DNA of 59,406 bases from NCBI GenBank assembly GCA_001263235.1, contig LGRD01000017.1, forward strand, positions 1 through 59,406, given 5' to 3'. The translations under genes were made by a program, and so were the position numbers. The first letter of the stretch is position 1. Every line of letters begins with the position of its first letter. This document shows positions 34,320-43,209 of the stretch, in pieces. Below the pieces are notes generated by a model. It was given only the letters and a program-made list of their open reading frames with translations, did not search any database and had not been told where the DNA came from. This DNA comes from Methylibium sp. NZG. Lineage in GTDB: Bacteria; Pseudomonadota; Gammaproteobacteria; Burkholderiales; Burkholderiaceae_C.

Positions 34320-35357
34320 GTGAGCGACAGCCGCAACGCCTACTACGACCGCATCGCGCCAAACCACCTGGCGCCACTGTGGACGCGCCTCAAGTCGCTG
34401 GTGCCCAAGGAGCCGACGCCGGTGGGCGTGCCGCACCGCTGGGCCTACAGCGAGGTGCGGCCGCACGTGCTCGAATCGGCCGACCACATCAGCGCGAAAG
34501 AGGCCGAGCGCCGCGTGCTGATCCTCGAAAACCCGGCGCTCGCCGGCTCGTCGCAGATCACGCAGACGCTGTACGCCGGGTTGCAGCTCATCATGCCGGG
34601 CGAGGTGGCGCCCGCGCACCGCCACACGCAGAGCGCGTTGCGCTTCATCGTCGAAGGATCGGGCGCGTACACCGCGGTCGACGGCGAGAAGACGATGATG
34701 CAGCCGGGCGACTTCGTCATCACGCCCTCGTGGACCTGGCACCACCACGGCCACGACGGCGAGCCTGGCAAGGCCGGCCCGATGGTGTGGCTGGACGGGC
34801 TGGACATCCCGCTCACCCACTTCTTCGGCAGCACTTTCCGCGAAGACCACGCCGACGAAGAAGCCTCCGTCATCCGCCCGACCGGCGACGCGCTGGCGCG
34901 CTACGGCAGCGGCCTGCTGCCGGTCGGCTGGCGCAACGGCTCGCTCAATTCGCCGGTGTTCAACTACCCGTACGCGCGCACCCGCGAGGCGCTGCACGCG
35001 CTGACCCGCGCCGGCGCGCCCGACGCGCACGCGGGCCACCTGATGCGCTACATCAACCCGGCCGACGGCGGCTGGGCCATGCCCACGATGGCCACGATGA
35101 TCCGCCTGCTGCCCGCCGGCTTTGCCACGCTGCCCTACCGGGGCAGCGACAGCACGGTGTTCATCGCCGTCGAAGGCCAGGGCGAATTGCGCGTGGCCGG
35201 TCAGCGCTTCGAGCTGACGCCGCACGACATCGTCGTCGTGCCCGGCTGGATGGCCTACACGCTGCACGCATCGCAAGACCTGGTGCTGTTTTCGTATTCC
35301 GACCGCGTGGCGCAAGAAAAGCTCGGCTTCTTCCGCGAGCAACGTTTGCCTGCCTGA
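34320..35357 (+). CDS. Gentisate 1,2-dioxygenase
   Basis: This 345-aa bicupin Fe(II) dioxygenase opens gentisate to maleylpyruvate. The iron ligands lie in the first cupin (VAPAHRHTQSALRFIVEGSG, then ITPSWTWHHHGHDG). The second cupin (GQRFELTPHDIVVVPGWMAY) is also present. It starts with GTG two bases after the preceding stop, which points to tight coupling. Confidence 0.93.
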   Translation: MSDSRNAYYDRIAPNHLAPLWTRLKSLVPKEPTPVGVPHRWAYSEVRPHVLESADHISAKEAERRVLILENPALAGSSQITQTLYAGLQLIMPGEVAPAHRHTQSALRFIVEGSGAYTAVDGEKTMMQPGDFVITPSWTWHHHGHDGEPGKAGPMVWLDGLDIPLTHFFGSTFREDHADEEASVIRPTGDALARYGSGLLPVGWRNGSLNSPVFNYPYARTREALHALTRAGAPDAHAGHLMRYINPADGGWAMPTMATMIRLLPAGFATLPYRGSDSTVFIAVEGQGELRVAGQRFELTPHDIVVVPGWMAYTLHASQDLVLFSYSDRVAQEKLGFFREQRLPA

Positions 35358-35403
35358 TTTGCGCCGACACACGCCACACCCACAACCTTCCGGAGACAAC
35401 CCG

Positions 35404-36381
35404 ATGAACCACCGTCACACCGCCATCGCACTCCTGTTCGGCGCTGCACTTTTCAGCGGCACCGCGCATGCGCAAGCCGACTTCCCCAACAAACCGGTCA
35501 CGCTGATCACCGCCTTTGCCCCCGGCAGCGGCCCCGACGCGACGCTGCGCCTCGTCGCCGAAAAGCTCGGCAAACAATGGAACCAGCGCGTGCTGGTGGA
35601 CAACCGCCCCGGCGGCGGCGGCTTCATCGCAATGGACGCCGCCCGCCGCGCCGCACCCGACGGCTACACGCTGCTGCAACTCGACAGCGACCACCTGGCC
35701 GCCGTGCCGCACCTGTACAAACAACGCGGCGCCGACGCGGTGAAGAGCTTCGAGCCGGTGGCGTCGATCTTTCGCACCACCTTCCTGGTGGCGGTGGCAA
35801 AGGAGTCGCCATTCAAGACGATGGCCGACATCGTCGCCGCCGCCAAGGCCGCGCCGGGCAAGGTGACGTACGGCTCGTGGGGCGTGGGCAGCCCGGGCCA
35901 CCTGGGCGCGGAGCTGCTGGAGATGCAAACCGGCATCGGCATGACGCACGTGCCGTACAAGGAGGTGAGCCAGCTCTTCATGTCGGTCGGCGCGGGCGAC
36001 GTGGCGTGGAGCCTGGGCACGCTGCCGTCGAGCTCGGGCGCGTACAAGGCGGGCAAGCTGCGTTACATCGCGGTGGCCTCGAACAAGCGGTTGCCGCAGG
36101 TGCCCGAGGTGCCGACCGCAGCCGAGGCCGGTGGCCCGGCCGACTTCGACGTGAACGCGTTCGTGGTGCTGGTCTCGCCCAAGGGCATCCCGGCCGCGCT
36201 GCGCACGAAGATCAATGCCGACGTCGCCAAGGTGCTCACCGACGCCGAGCTCAAGGCGCGCTTCGACACCTTCGCGTTCGAGCCGATCAGCTGGTCGGCC
36301 GAGGAGATCACGCGCAATGCCGAGGCCAAGTCGAAGGTCTACGAGCAGCTGGTGAAGAAGGCGAACATCAGCCTGGAGTGA
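35404..36381 (+). CDS. Tripartite tricarboxylate transporter receptor (TctC/Bug family)
   Basis: This 325-aa periplasmic receptor has a signal peptide ending AHAQA. Bug-family motifs include PVTLITAFAPGSGPDATLRLVAEKL, VDNRPGGGGFIAMDAARRA and MTHVPYKEVSQ. No TctAB permease genes are nearby, as is common for this expanded family. As the last gene of the gentisate operon it may capture an aromatic acid such as 3-hydroxybenzoate or gentisate, but the ligand is a guess. CGGAGAC precedes the start. Confidence 0.9.
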   Translation: MNHRHTAIALLFGAALFSGTAHAQADFPNKPVTLITAFAPGSGPDATLRLVAEKLGKQWNQRVLVDNRPGGGGFIAMDAARRAAPDGYTLLQLDSDHLAAVPHLYKQRGADAVKSFEPVASIFRTTFLVAVAKESPFKTMADIVAAAKAAPGKVTYGSWGVGSPGHLGAELLEMQTGIGMTHVPYKEVSQLFMSVGAGDVAWSLGTLPSSSGAYKAGKLRYIAVASNKRLPQVPEVPTAAEAGGPADFDVNAFVVLVSPKGIPAALRTKINADVAKVLTDAELKARFDTFAFEPISWSAEEITRNAEAKSKVYEQLVKKANISLE

Positions 36382-36412
36382 TCCGGCGGGCGGCGGCTCA
36401 AGAGCGGTCGCC

Positions 36413-36426
36413 CCTCTGATCAGAGG
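36413..36426. repeat. Short palindrome after the gentisate operon
   Basis: CCTCTGATCAGAGG is a perfect 14-bp palindrome 32 bp after the TctC stop. It may be a weak hairpin or a protein site. Confidence 0.4.
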
Positions 36427-36464
36427 CCGTAGGTCGGAGCCACCCGGCCACCGACCCCCGCGGC

Positions 36465-36495
36465 TGAGACGGTGCTGACACGGTGGCCGGGCACT
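36465..36495 (+). promoter_or_regulatory. Copy 1 of a shared 31-bp upstream motif
   Basis: TGAGACGGTGCTGACACG followed by GTGGCCGGGCAC. It matches the sequence at 39867-39897 at 17 of the first 18 bases and about 26 of 31 overall. TGAGAC and TGACAC are half-sites 11 bp apart. It lies directly upstream of the large regulator gene. Confidence 0.6.
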
Positions 36496-36497
36496 CT

Positions 36498-39400
36498 ATG
36501 CTCATGCCCGAGCTGTCTGCAAACGCCTTCGATGATCCCGCACCGTCCTTTTCGCGCCCGGGCAGCCCCGGTTGCCTGCAACCCGAGCGCGACGCCGCCA
36601 TGTTGCGGTTGCTGACATCGCCCTGCTGGGCTGGCGAGTCTCAGGCGCAGCAACCGCTGCCGCCAACGGTGCCGGGCGCCTTGCTGGTCGTGCTGGCCGG
36701 CGCCGGCACCTGGGTCGACCGGCATGCCCTGGCCGCCGTGTTCTGGCCCGACGACGAACCGGCCGACGCCCTGCACCACCTGCGCATCAACCTGCACCGA
36801 AGCCGCCAGTTGCTGGCCAGCTGGGGGGTGAGCGACGGGCTGAAGGCCGAGCGCTCGCGCGTGATCCTGACGCTGGCCACCGACGTGGCGGCGCTGCGCA
36901 CCGCACAGGCCGAAGTGAATGCCGCCACCTTGGCCAAACTGTCGCCGGCCCAGTGGTTGCACGGCTGGAAGCTGCCCGGCTACGAGGGCTTTTCGACTTG
37001 GTGCGACGACACCGGCCACCGGCTGCAGGCAGATTGGCTGGCGGCCCACCGCCGAAGCACCGCCGTCGTGGCGCCGCCACGGCCGGGGGCCACGAGCGCG
37101 CCCGAGGCGCCGGTGCCGCCGGGGCGCGAGCCGCAACTGCACCGCCTGCTGGCCAGCCCCGCGCCGGCCCTGCTGCTGCTGGGCGAACCCGGCGCCGGCA
37201 AGACCACGCTGCTGCGCGCCGCCTTCCCGAACGCGCCCTGCATGCGGGGTTTGCAGGGTCTGAACGGCATGCCGTACCGGCCGCTGCTGGACACGCTGCG
37301 CGAACACCTCACCATCCTGCAACGGGCGCTGCGAGAGCCGGGCCACCCGCTGCGGCCGTATCGACTCGATCTGGCGCGCATGCTGCCCGAGCTGGCGCCC
37401 GACGAAGCGCTGCCGCCGCTCGACGCGCTGTCCGCGCAGGCCCGGCAGGTCGAGGCGCTGGCGCGTGCCGTCGAGGCACTGACCCCGGTGCTGCTGGTGG
37501 ACGACTTGCAGTGGTGCGACGGCGCGACCATCGACTGGCTGCTGCTCCTGGCCCACAGCGGCCGCATGCGCTGGCGTGCCGCGGCGCGCCGCCATGAGCT
37601 GCCGCGCTCGCTCGCACAGGCGCTGCAAACCCTGGGCAGCGCCGGCCGCCTGGAACACCTGGACGTGCCCGAACTGAGCCGCCAAGGCGTCGCCCAGGCC
37701 TGTGCGGCGCGCTGGCCCGACCAGATGTTCAGCGACGCGCAACTCGACCGCCTCAACGCCTTGAGCGGCGGCAACCCCTTCTTGCTGGGCGAGTGGGTCG
37801 AGGCCGGCTACTCGGGCGATGAAGACACCGCCTCTCAGCCGGTGATGGCGCGGGTGGCGCGCCTGGTGAACGAGCGCCTGCGCGGGCTGAACACCACCGC
37901 GCGCAGCGCCGTGGAAGCGGCCGCTGTCTATGTTCAGCCGGTGCCGATCGCGGCGCTGCGCGCGCCGATCGACGCGCATGGCGATGTCGGCGCAGAAGTC
38001 GCAGAAGCGGGCGGCGACGACGCCTGGACCCACGTCTGCGCGCAAGCCCGCGCCGCCGGCCTGCTGCAAGAAGACGCCCGGGGGCTGAGCTGCCGGCACG
38101 ACCTGATCCGGCAGGCCGTGTTCGACAGCCTGTCGCCGCAACGCCTGGTAGCGCTGAACCGCCATGCCGCCCTGTGGCTCGCAGAGCGGCGCGACGCCGA
38201 CGCGCTGACGATCGCCGCGCACTGGCGCGCCGCACGCGAGCTCCAGACGGCGCTGGCCTGGTGCCACCGCGGAGCCGAGCAGCTGAAGCAGCGGGGCCGC
38301 TTCGATGCGGCCCGAACGCTGTGGCGCGAGGTGGCCGACGACTCGCTGGATGCCGCGCAATCCTTGCGCGCACGGCTGGAGCTGGCCGCGTGCGACTTGT
38401 TTGAAGACCTCTCGCGCGGACAGACGGCGCTGGTGGCGGTGCAGGCCCAGCTCGGCGCCGTGGCCGACCCCGACCTGCACCGCCAGATCGAAGGGCGCCT
38501 GCTGAGTGCGCTGGTCGACAACCGCGTGTTTGCTGGCGACATCGGCGCCGCCCGCACCGCCGGCCAGCGGCTGCGTGTGCTGCTGCCGCTGTTGCCGACG
38601 CAGGAGCGCATCGAGGCCACCGAAGCGCTGATCGAGCTGGCGATGCGCGAGCCCGACATCCCCGGTGCCTGGGGCTTGTTGGCCCAGTTGCGCGCCACGG
38701 CGCCGCAGCGCCCGACCCTGTTGAGTTTTGAAGGCCAGATTCACTGGTTCGGCGGCCAGGTGCAAGCCGCGCACGACGCGCTGGCCCGTCTGCTCGAACG
38801 CCACCCCGACTACTGCCGCGGCATCACCGTCGAGAACGACCTGGCCGTGATGCTGCAGGCGCTGGGCGAAAACGCCGCCGCCGAGGGGATGGCGCGGCGC
38901 AGCCTGGAGAGCTGGGCCGGCGTGGCGCACACCGAGACCTTGTCGCTGCTGGTGCTGGGCCTGGTGCTCACCACCGCCGGCCGCTGCACCGAGGCCGAGG
39001 GCGTGCTCCAGCGCGCGCTGCACCTGGCGCGCGAGCAATCCAGCGAGGGCTTCGAAGCCGAAGCGCTGGTGCGCAGCGCGCGGCTGCAGCTTCAATGCGG
39101 GCGCTTCGATGCAGCCCAGCAGGCGCTGACGCTGGCCGCGCCGCTGCTGCAACACAGCCCGGAGCCTTTGCGGGTGTCGCAGGTCGCCTTGGCGCAGGTG
39201 CTGGTTGCCATCGCGCTGAAGCAATCACCCAGTTCGCCCCACGTCGTCGACGGATTGGCCCGCATTGACGCCGCGAGTGCGCGCAGCGAGCACCCGCTGG
39301 TTCACGTTCGCGCTGCGCGCGCGCGAAGCGCCCTCGCGCTGGCACAGGGCGACGCAGAGGCCGCCACCGCTGCCGCTCGCACGCAGGCCGACTGGGCGCG

Positions 39401-39701
39401 CCGCGGTGGCCTCAAGGAAGCGCTGGCCGACGCGTGGTTGCTGCAAGTTCGCGCCCGCCAACTCGCGGGCGAGTTGCCGCCGGTCCTGAAGCCGCTGGTC
39501 GAGCAAGCGCTGGCGATGGCCGAGACCCAGGGATTTGCCGACCTGCGATGGCGTGCCGCGCAGTGGTTGGCGGTGTTCGACACGACCGCCAATGCTCACA
39601 CGGCCCGCGCCCAAGCCGCGTTGAACCAACTTCTGGGTGCAGAGGCGACGCCGTTGTTCGACGCGGCGGCCGCCGCTCGCATGGAGCCCGGCTGGCACTG
39701 A
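36498..39701 (+). CDS. Large transcriptional activator-like protein with BTAD/AAA ATPase
   Basis: This protein of about 1067 aa starts with a winged-helix-like segment of the SARP/BTAD type (LAAVFWPDDEPADALHHLRI followed by NLHRSRQLL). The AAA/NACHT-like domain follows, with Walker A GEPGAGKTT (residue about 229) and Walker B VLLVDDLQW (about 331). The long C-terminal half is helical and TPR-like. This is the architecture of signal-integrating STAND regulators such as MalT/AfsR-type proteins. The start is uncertain: GTG at 36483 lies in the shared upstream motif, and ATG at 36600 lies at the domain edge. It probably regulates itself and the gene at 40088. Inducer unknown. Confidence 0.75.
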   Translation: MLMPELSANAFDDPAPSFSRPGSPGCLQPERDAAMLRLLTSPCWAGESQAQQPLPPTVPGALLVVLAGAGTWVDRHALAAVFWPDDEPADALHHLRINLHRSRQLLASWGVSDGLKAERSRVILTLATDVAALRTAQAEVNAATLAKLSPAQWLHGWKLPGYEGFSTWCDDTGHRLQADWLAAHRRSTAVVAPPRPGATSAPEAPVPPGREPQLHRLLASPAPALLLLGEPGAGKTTLLRAAFPNAPCMRGLQGLNGMPYRPLLDTLREHLTILQRALREPGHPLRPYRLDLARMLPELAPDEALPPLDALSAQARQVEALARAVEALTPVLLVDDLQWCDGATIDWLLLLAHSGRMRWRAAARRHELPRSLAQALQTLGSAGRLEHLDVPELSRQGVAQACAARWPDQMFSDAQLDRLNALSGGNPFLLGEWVEAGYSGDEDTASQPVMARVARLVNERLRGLNTTARSAVEAAAVYVQPVPIAALRAPIDAHGDVGAEVAEAGGDDAWTHVCAQARAAGLLQEDARGLSCRHDLIRQAVFDSLSPQRLVALNRHAALWLAERRDADALTIAAHWRAARELQTALAWCHRGAEQLKQRGRFDAARTLWREVADDSLDAAQSLRARLELAACDLFEDLSRGQTALVAVQAQLGAVADPDLHRQIEGRLLSALVDNRVFAGDIGAARTAGQRLRVLLPLLPTQERIEATEALIELAMREPDIPGAWGLLAQLRATAPQRPTLLSFEGQIHWFGGQVQAAHDALARLLERHPDYCRGITVENDLAVMLQALGENAAAEGMARRSLESWAGVAHTETLSLLVLGLVLTTAGRCTEAEGVLQRALHLAREQSSEGFEAEALVRSARLQLQCGRFDAAQQALTLAAPLLQHSPEPLRVSQVALAQVLVAIALKQSPSSPHVVDGLARIDAASARSEHPLVHVRAARARSALALAQGDAEAATAAARTQADWARRGGLKEALADAWLLQVRARQLAGELPPVLKPLVEQALAMAETQGFADLRWRAAQWLAVFDTTANAHTARAQAALNQLLGAEATPLFDAAAAARMEPGWH

Positions 39702-40087
39702 CGCGAGGCACACGCTGCGGTGTGTTCGCGATCGCGCTGCGATCGCAGGTTCTCCCTTACCGGCAACGGGTACGTCGCCCGCCGCGACCGCGCGCGGAGC
39801 CACGCTGCGCACGGTCACCCGACGCCCTTCTTCTTGATGAGACGGTCCGCGCCGAACGCCTGAATTTGAGACGGTGCTGAGACGAAGGCTCGGCACATTG
39901 GCATGGCGCCTTCCAACGGAGCCGTCGGAGCGAACGCAGCAACAGGACAGAAGATTTTTTCGAGGCGCACGCACCGCACTGCATCCAAAGCGCAAGTCTT
40001 TCCGTCAGCAAGGTGCCAAGTGTCTTGCACGGTGCAAGACGAGGCAAACCAAAGAACCGACCCATTCACCTTCAAGGAATCGACATC
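39702..40087 (+). other. Intergenic region with probable promoter of the Cys-rich protein
   Basis: 386 bases without a gene. It holds a short GCGATCGCGCTGCGATCGC palindromic cluster near 39728 and, at 39867, the second copy of the 31-bp motif. AAGGAA near 40074 is the ribosome site of the next gene. Confidence 0.5.
39867..39897 (+). promoter_or_regulatory. Copy 2 of a shared 31-bp upstream motif
   Basis: TGAGACGGTGCTGAGACG followed by AAGGCTCGGCAC. TGAGAC occurs twice as an exact direct repeat 11 bp apart, about one helical turn. It lies 190 bp before the secreted protein gene, on the same strand as copy 1. Confidence 0.6.
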
Positions 40088-40849
40088 ATGAAACGCAACA
40101 CTTCTTTTGGCCTCACCGCCATCGCTGCCACCACCGTTCTGTGGCTCGCAGCGCCCACCGCCGCGCAGGCGGGCGAGCAGCAAGGCGTGCGCTGCCCCAG
40201 CGGCAGCACCGCCGACATCGGCTCCAACAACAGGACCCTCAAGTGCGCCAAGGTCGAAACCATCAACCGCGATGCGATGTGCGTGGGGATCACGGTGAGC
40301 AATCAGGGCGACGTGAAACAGAATCTTCGACTCGAACACGTCACCGCAGGCCGCGATGTCTGCAAGGTCCCCGGCGGCACCGCGACTTCGCCGGTCACCT
40401 TCTTGCCGCTGCCGGGCGATCCGCCTGCCTCGTCGTTCACGCAGGTCGAGCAGGCTGGCAAGGATGTGTTCCGCGCCACCAAGAACGTGTACGTGTTTCC
40501 CGAGCGGGGCCCGATCTACAACCCCTTGCACAACGCCTCGCTCGGCGTGGCCTGCCCTGCAGGCTACGACGGCGACCCGGTGTTCGACGGCAAAGGGATT
40601 CGCTGCGACAAGCGGGACGGGTCGCCGAAGACGGCCGACTGCGACTTCGGCTTCACCCGAGAACCCGACCAGCGAGGCAACGAGGACCGCTGCCTCGGCC
40701 TCCACAACGGCCCGACCAAGCCCCGTGGCATGACCAAGATCCAGCACGACCTGGAGCGCGACTCGGACCGGATCAGCTGGTACCTGAACGAAAACGTGGG
40801 GCAAGACACCTGGCAGCGCAAGGTCTACGCCTTTCCCAACAGCCGCTGA
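40088..40849 (+). CDS. Secreted eight-cysteine protein of unknown function
   Basis: This 253-aa protein starts MKRNTSFGLTAIAATTVLWL and has a signal peptide ending AQA near residue 28. The mature part has eight cysteines (VRCPSG, LKCAKV, AMCVGI, DVCKVP, VACPAG, IRCDK, ADCDFG, DRCLG), so up to four disulfides are likely outside the cytoplasm. No known family was recognised. A hairpin (40881-40910) follows. The shared 31-bp motif upstream suggests control by the large regulator. Confidence 0.8.
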   Translation: MKRNTSFGLTAIAATTVLWLAAPTAAQAGEQQGVRCPSGSTADIGSNNRTLKCAKVETINRDAMCVGITVSNQGDVKQNLRLEHVTAGRDVCKVPGGTATSPVTFLPLPGDPPASSFTQVEQAGKDVFRATKNVYVFPERGPIYNPLHNASLGVACPAGYDGDPVFDGKGIRCDKRDGSPKTADCDFGFTREPDQRGNEDRCLGLHNGPTKPRGMTKIQHDLERDSDRISWYLNENVGQDTWQRKVYAFPNSR

Positions 40850-40880
40850 TACGCAAGCGGGCCGTGAGGCTCACCTCAGC

Positions 40881-40910
40881 CACCCGGCGCGGCCCCGCGT
40901 CGGCCGGGTG
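40881..40910 (+). terminator. Hairpin after the Cys-rich gene
   Basis: CACCCGGC / GCCGGGTG with an inner GCGG-cc-CCGC. No long T run follows, so it is only a possible terminator or attenuator before the lipoprotein gene. Confidence 0.45.
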
Positions 40911-40937
40911 TGCGTTCTTCGATCCAGGGAGTTCGTC

Positions 40938-42548
40938 ATGCCAACGACAAGGATGGGTTCGATTTCGTCCGCGGTGCTGTGCGCGGCCGTGCTGAGCGCC
41001 TGCGCCACCGCACCGTCTCATCAGGCCGTGCAGCAAGTGCGCGGCCAGCAGAACCCCGCCGACCGCGCCCAGCGCGCGATCACCAACTTCACCCCCGCGC
41101 TGCGCTGCATGGACGACTTGATGTTCCGCATCGGCACGCGCGACGTGACGCTGATGATGGAGGAGCTGCGCGACGCCACGCAGAAAGTGCCGGTGAGCGC
41201 ACGCGACATGATGACCTCGGCCATCTCGGAGATGACGCGCCGCTCGCGCGCGGTGCGACTGTCCGTCTTCGGCAGCGACCAGCAGAACCTGACGCAGGCG
41301 CTGCAGCAGGCGCAGAAGACCAGCCCGTTCGCGGTGCTGCCTGAGTACAACCTGCGCGGCACCATCAGCCAGCTCGACGAAGACGTGAAGCGCGACAGCA
41401 GCGCCTTCGGCTTCCTGACGTCGCAGGCGTTCGGTTTTCGGCTGGGGGGCGAAACCAAGTTTTCGGTGCTGGGCTTCGACGCCGCCGTGGTGCGCACCGA
41501 CACGATGACGCTGATGCCCGGCGTGGCCTCGAAAAACACCACCGTGATCGCCAAGCGCGACAGCAGCGCGGGCGACGGGCAGGCGCGCATCCTGAATGCG
41601 GCCACGGTGTTTTCGTTCTCTGCCGCGCGCTCGGAGGGCGCCTCCCAAGCGGCGCGCAACATGGTGGAGCTGGCGGCCATCGAGCTGGTGGGCAAGCTGA
41701 TTCGCGCGCCTTACTGGCTGTGCGTGGGAACGCCCGACAACCACCCCGAGGTGCTGCGCGAAACCGAAGACTGGTTTTTGTCGATGGACGAACCGGAGCG
41801 CATCGGCTTCTTCAAGGAGCGCATGCGCGAGCGCCGCTACTTCGACGGCGCACTGGACGAAACGGCCGGGCCCGATTTCGACGCCGCCCTGCGCGACTAC
41901 CGGCGGGCCTTGGGCCTGTCGGCGCAGGGGCCTGCAGACCTGGACTTCTTCCGCCGATTCGTGGCGCAGCCGGTCCACCCCGGGCCGCTGGCGGCGTTGC
42001 CGCGCACGGCGCGCCTGGTGCCGCAAGCCGGTGTCGCTGCATCGTCATCGCCATCGTCATCGGCATCAGAGGCCGGAAGCGCCGCAGCGGCGAGCGACGA
42101 TGCCCCCAAGGAGGCATCGCAGAAGAACACTGCGCCCGCCGACGCAGCCACGCCGGTGAGCCTGCTGCTGCAACCCGCCGCCGGTGGTCAGCATGTGCGC
42201 TTGCAGGTGAGCGCCGCCGCGCCCGGCTACGTGTACTGCTATGCGCAGGACCCGGCCAGCCAGGCCATCCGCCGCATCTTCCCCAACCGGTTTGTGCGCG
42301 ACCCGCGGGTGGAGGCCGGCCGCACCGTCAGCCTGCCCGGTGCAGGCCGGTTCAGGCTGCATCCAGGCCACCGCTACGCATGTGTGCACGCCCCGCGCGA
42401 GGTCTACAACGATCTGCCGCCGCCGCTGCGTTGGGGAGACTTCGACGACATCCGCCTGCCGAGCTTCGACGCGATTCAAGCGCAGTTCGCGGCCGCCTCG
42501 GGCCTGAGCATCGCGCTGGTTCGGCCGACCCCGGCAGCGCCTCGCTGA
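40938..42548 (+). CDS. Lipoprotein with CsgG-like N-terminal part and C-terminal DUF4384-like domain
   Basis: This 536-aa lipoprotein has the lipobox VLSAC near residue 22. Residues about 30-270 resemble CsgG-type secretion or assembly proteins (PEYNLRGTISQLDEDV and AARNMVELAAIELVGKLI followed by APYWLC). A Ser/Ala-rich linker follows. The C-terminal part (VSLLLQPAAGGQHVRLQVSA followed by AAPGYVYCYAQD, then RRIFPNRFV) fits DUF4384. The ATG at 40938 has AGGGAG upstream. It lies directly before an ECF sigma factor and may report envelope state to it or be controlled by it; that is inference. Confidence 0.75.
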   Translation: MPTTRMGSISSAVLCAAVLSACATAPSHQAVQQVRGQQNPADRAQRAITNFTPALRCMDDLMFRIGTRDVTLMMEELRDATQKVPVSARDMMTSAISEMTRRSRAVRLSVFGSDQQNLTQALQQAQKTSPFAVLPEYNLRGTISQLDEDVKRDSSAFGFLTSQAFGFRLGGETKFSVLGFDAAVVRTDTMTLMPGVASKNTTVIAKRDSSAGDGQARILNAATVFSFSAARSEGASQAARNMVELAAIELVGKLIRAPYWLCVGTPDNHPEVLRETEDWFLSMDEPERIGFFKERMRERRYFDGALDETAGPDFDAALRDYRRALGLSAQGPADLDFFRRFVAQPVHPGPLAALPRTARLVPQAGVAASSSPSSSASEAGSAAAASDDAPKEASQKNTAPADAATPVSLLLQPAAGGQHVRLQVSAAAPGYVYCYAQDPASQAIRRIFPNRFVRDPRVEAGRTVSLPGAGRFRLHPGHRYACVHAPREVYNDLPPPLRWGDFDDIRLPSFDAIQAQFAAASGLSIALVRPTPAAPR

Positions 42549-42568
42549 AACCGGCTGGATGCACGCCC

Positions 42569-43135
42569 ATGGACGCCGCCCACCTGACCCACGTGCTGGC
42601 CCGCATCGCCCAGCAAGACCGCACCGCCTTGCGCGAGCTGTTCGACCTGACCAAGCGCCAGCTCCTGGCCGTGGCCACCCGCGTGCTGCGCGACCCCGCG
42701 GCGGCCGAAGACGTGTTGCAAGAGGTCTTCGTGAATGTCTGGCAGCGCGCGGGTGGCTTGCCGGAGCTTCGGTCGCACCCGATGGCCTGGTTGACGGCCA
42801 CGGTGCGCAACCGCGCCATCGACCTGTTGCGCCGCCACCGGCCCGAGGTTTCGCTGCATTGGCAGGATGCCGACGGCGAAGAGCGCTGCCACGACGCCGT
42901 CGACCTGAGCGGGTCGCCGCTGGACCACTTGCTCGCCGCGCAGTCCGACCACCAGCTCAGCGACTGCCTGGGCCGGCTGGACGCCGAGCCGCGCCAGGCC
43001 GTTCTGCTGGCCTACTTCGAAGGGCTGACCCACGCCGACCTGGCCGAGCGGCTCGCCAAGCCCTTGGGCACGGTGAAGGCCTGGGTTCGCCGCAGCCTGG
43101 ACCGGCTGCGGCTGTGCATGGGAGAGTTGGCATGA
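42569..43135 (+). CDS. ECF-type RNA polymerase sigma factor
   Basis: This 188-aa sigma-70 family protein contains region 2 (RELFDLTKRQLLAVATRVLR, then DVLQEVFVNVWQRAGG and the DNA-binding AWLTATVRNRAIDLLRRHRP) and region 4 (EPRQAVLLAYFEGLTHADLA, then LGTVKAWVRRSLDRLR). It is of the SigK/RpoE-like group paired with RskA anti-sigma factors. The start at 42569 gives MDAAHLTHVL. It lies 20 bp after the lipoprotein and is followed at once by its anti-sigma gene. Confidence 0.93.
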   Translation: MDAAHLTHVLARIAQQDRTALRELFDLTKRQLLAVATRVLRDPAAAEDVLQEVFVNVWQRAGGLPELRSHPMAWLTATVRNRAIDLLRRHRPEVSLHWQDADGEERCHDAVDLSGSPLDHLLAAQSDHQLSDCLGRLDAEPRQAVLLAYFEGLTHADLAERLAKPLGTVKAWVRRSLDRLRLCMGELA

Positions 43136-43209
43136 CCGACGCCGATCAGGACGGGTTGCGGGCGGGCCCGGCAGCGCACGCGCGGAGGATGTCTGATGCA
43201 CTGGCGTGA
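43132..43209 (+). CDS. Possible 25-codon leader ORF between sigma and anti-sigma
   Basis: This short frame starts with ATG overlapping the sigma stop (ATGA) and ends 14 bp inside the anti-sigma gene in another frame. It could couple translation of the two genes. No conserved residues are evident, so it may be fortuitous. Confidence 0.25.
   Translation: MTDADQDGLRAGPAAHARRMSDALA

Noticed and set aside
36420..39224. 934-residue minus-strand open frame opposite the large regulator
   Set aside because: Gln/Arg/His-rich shadow; the plus strand has Walker motifs and family-like composition.
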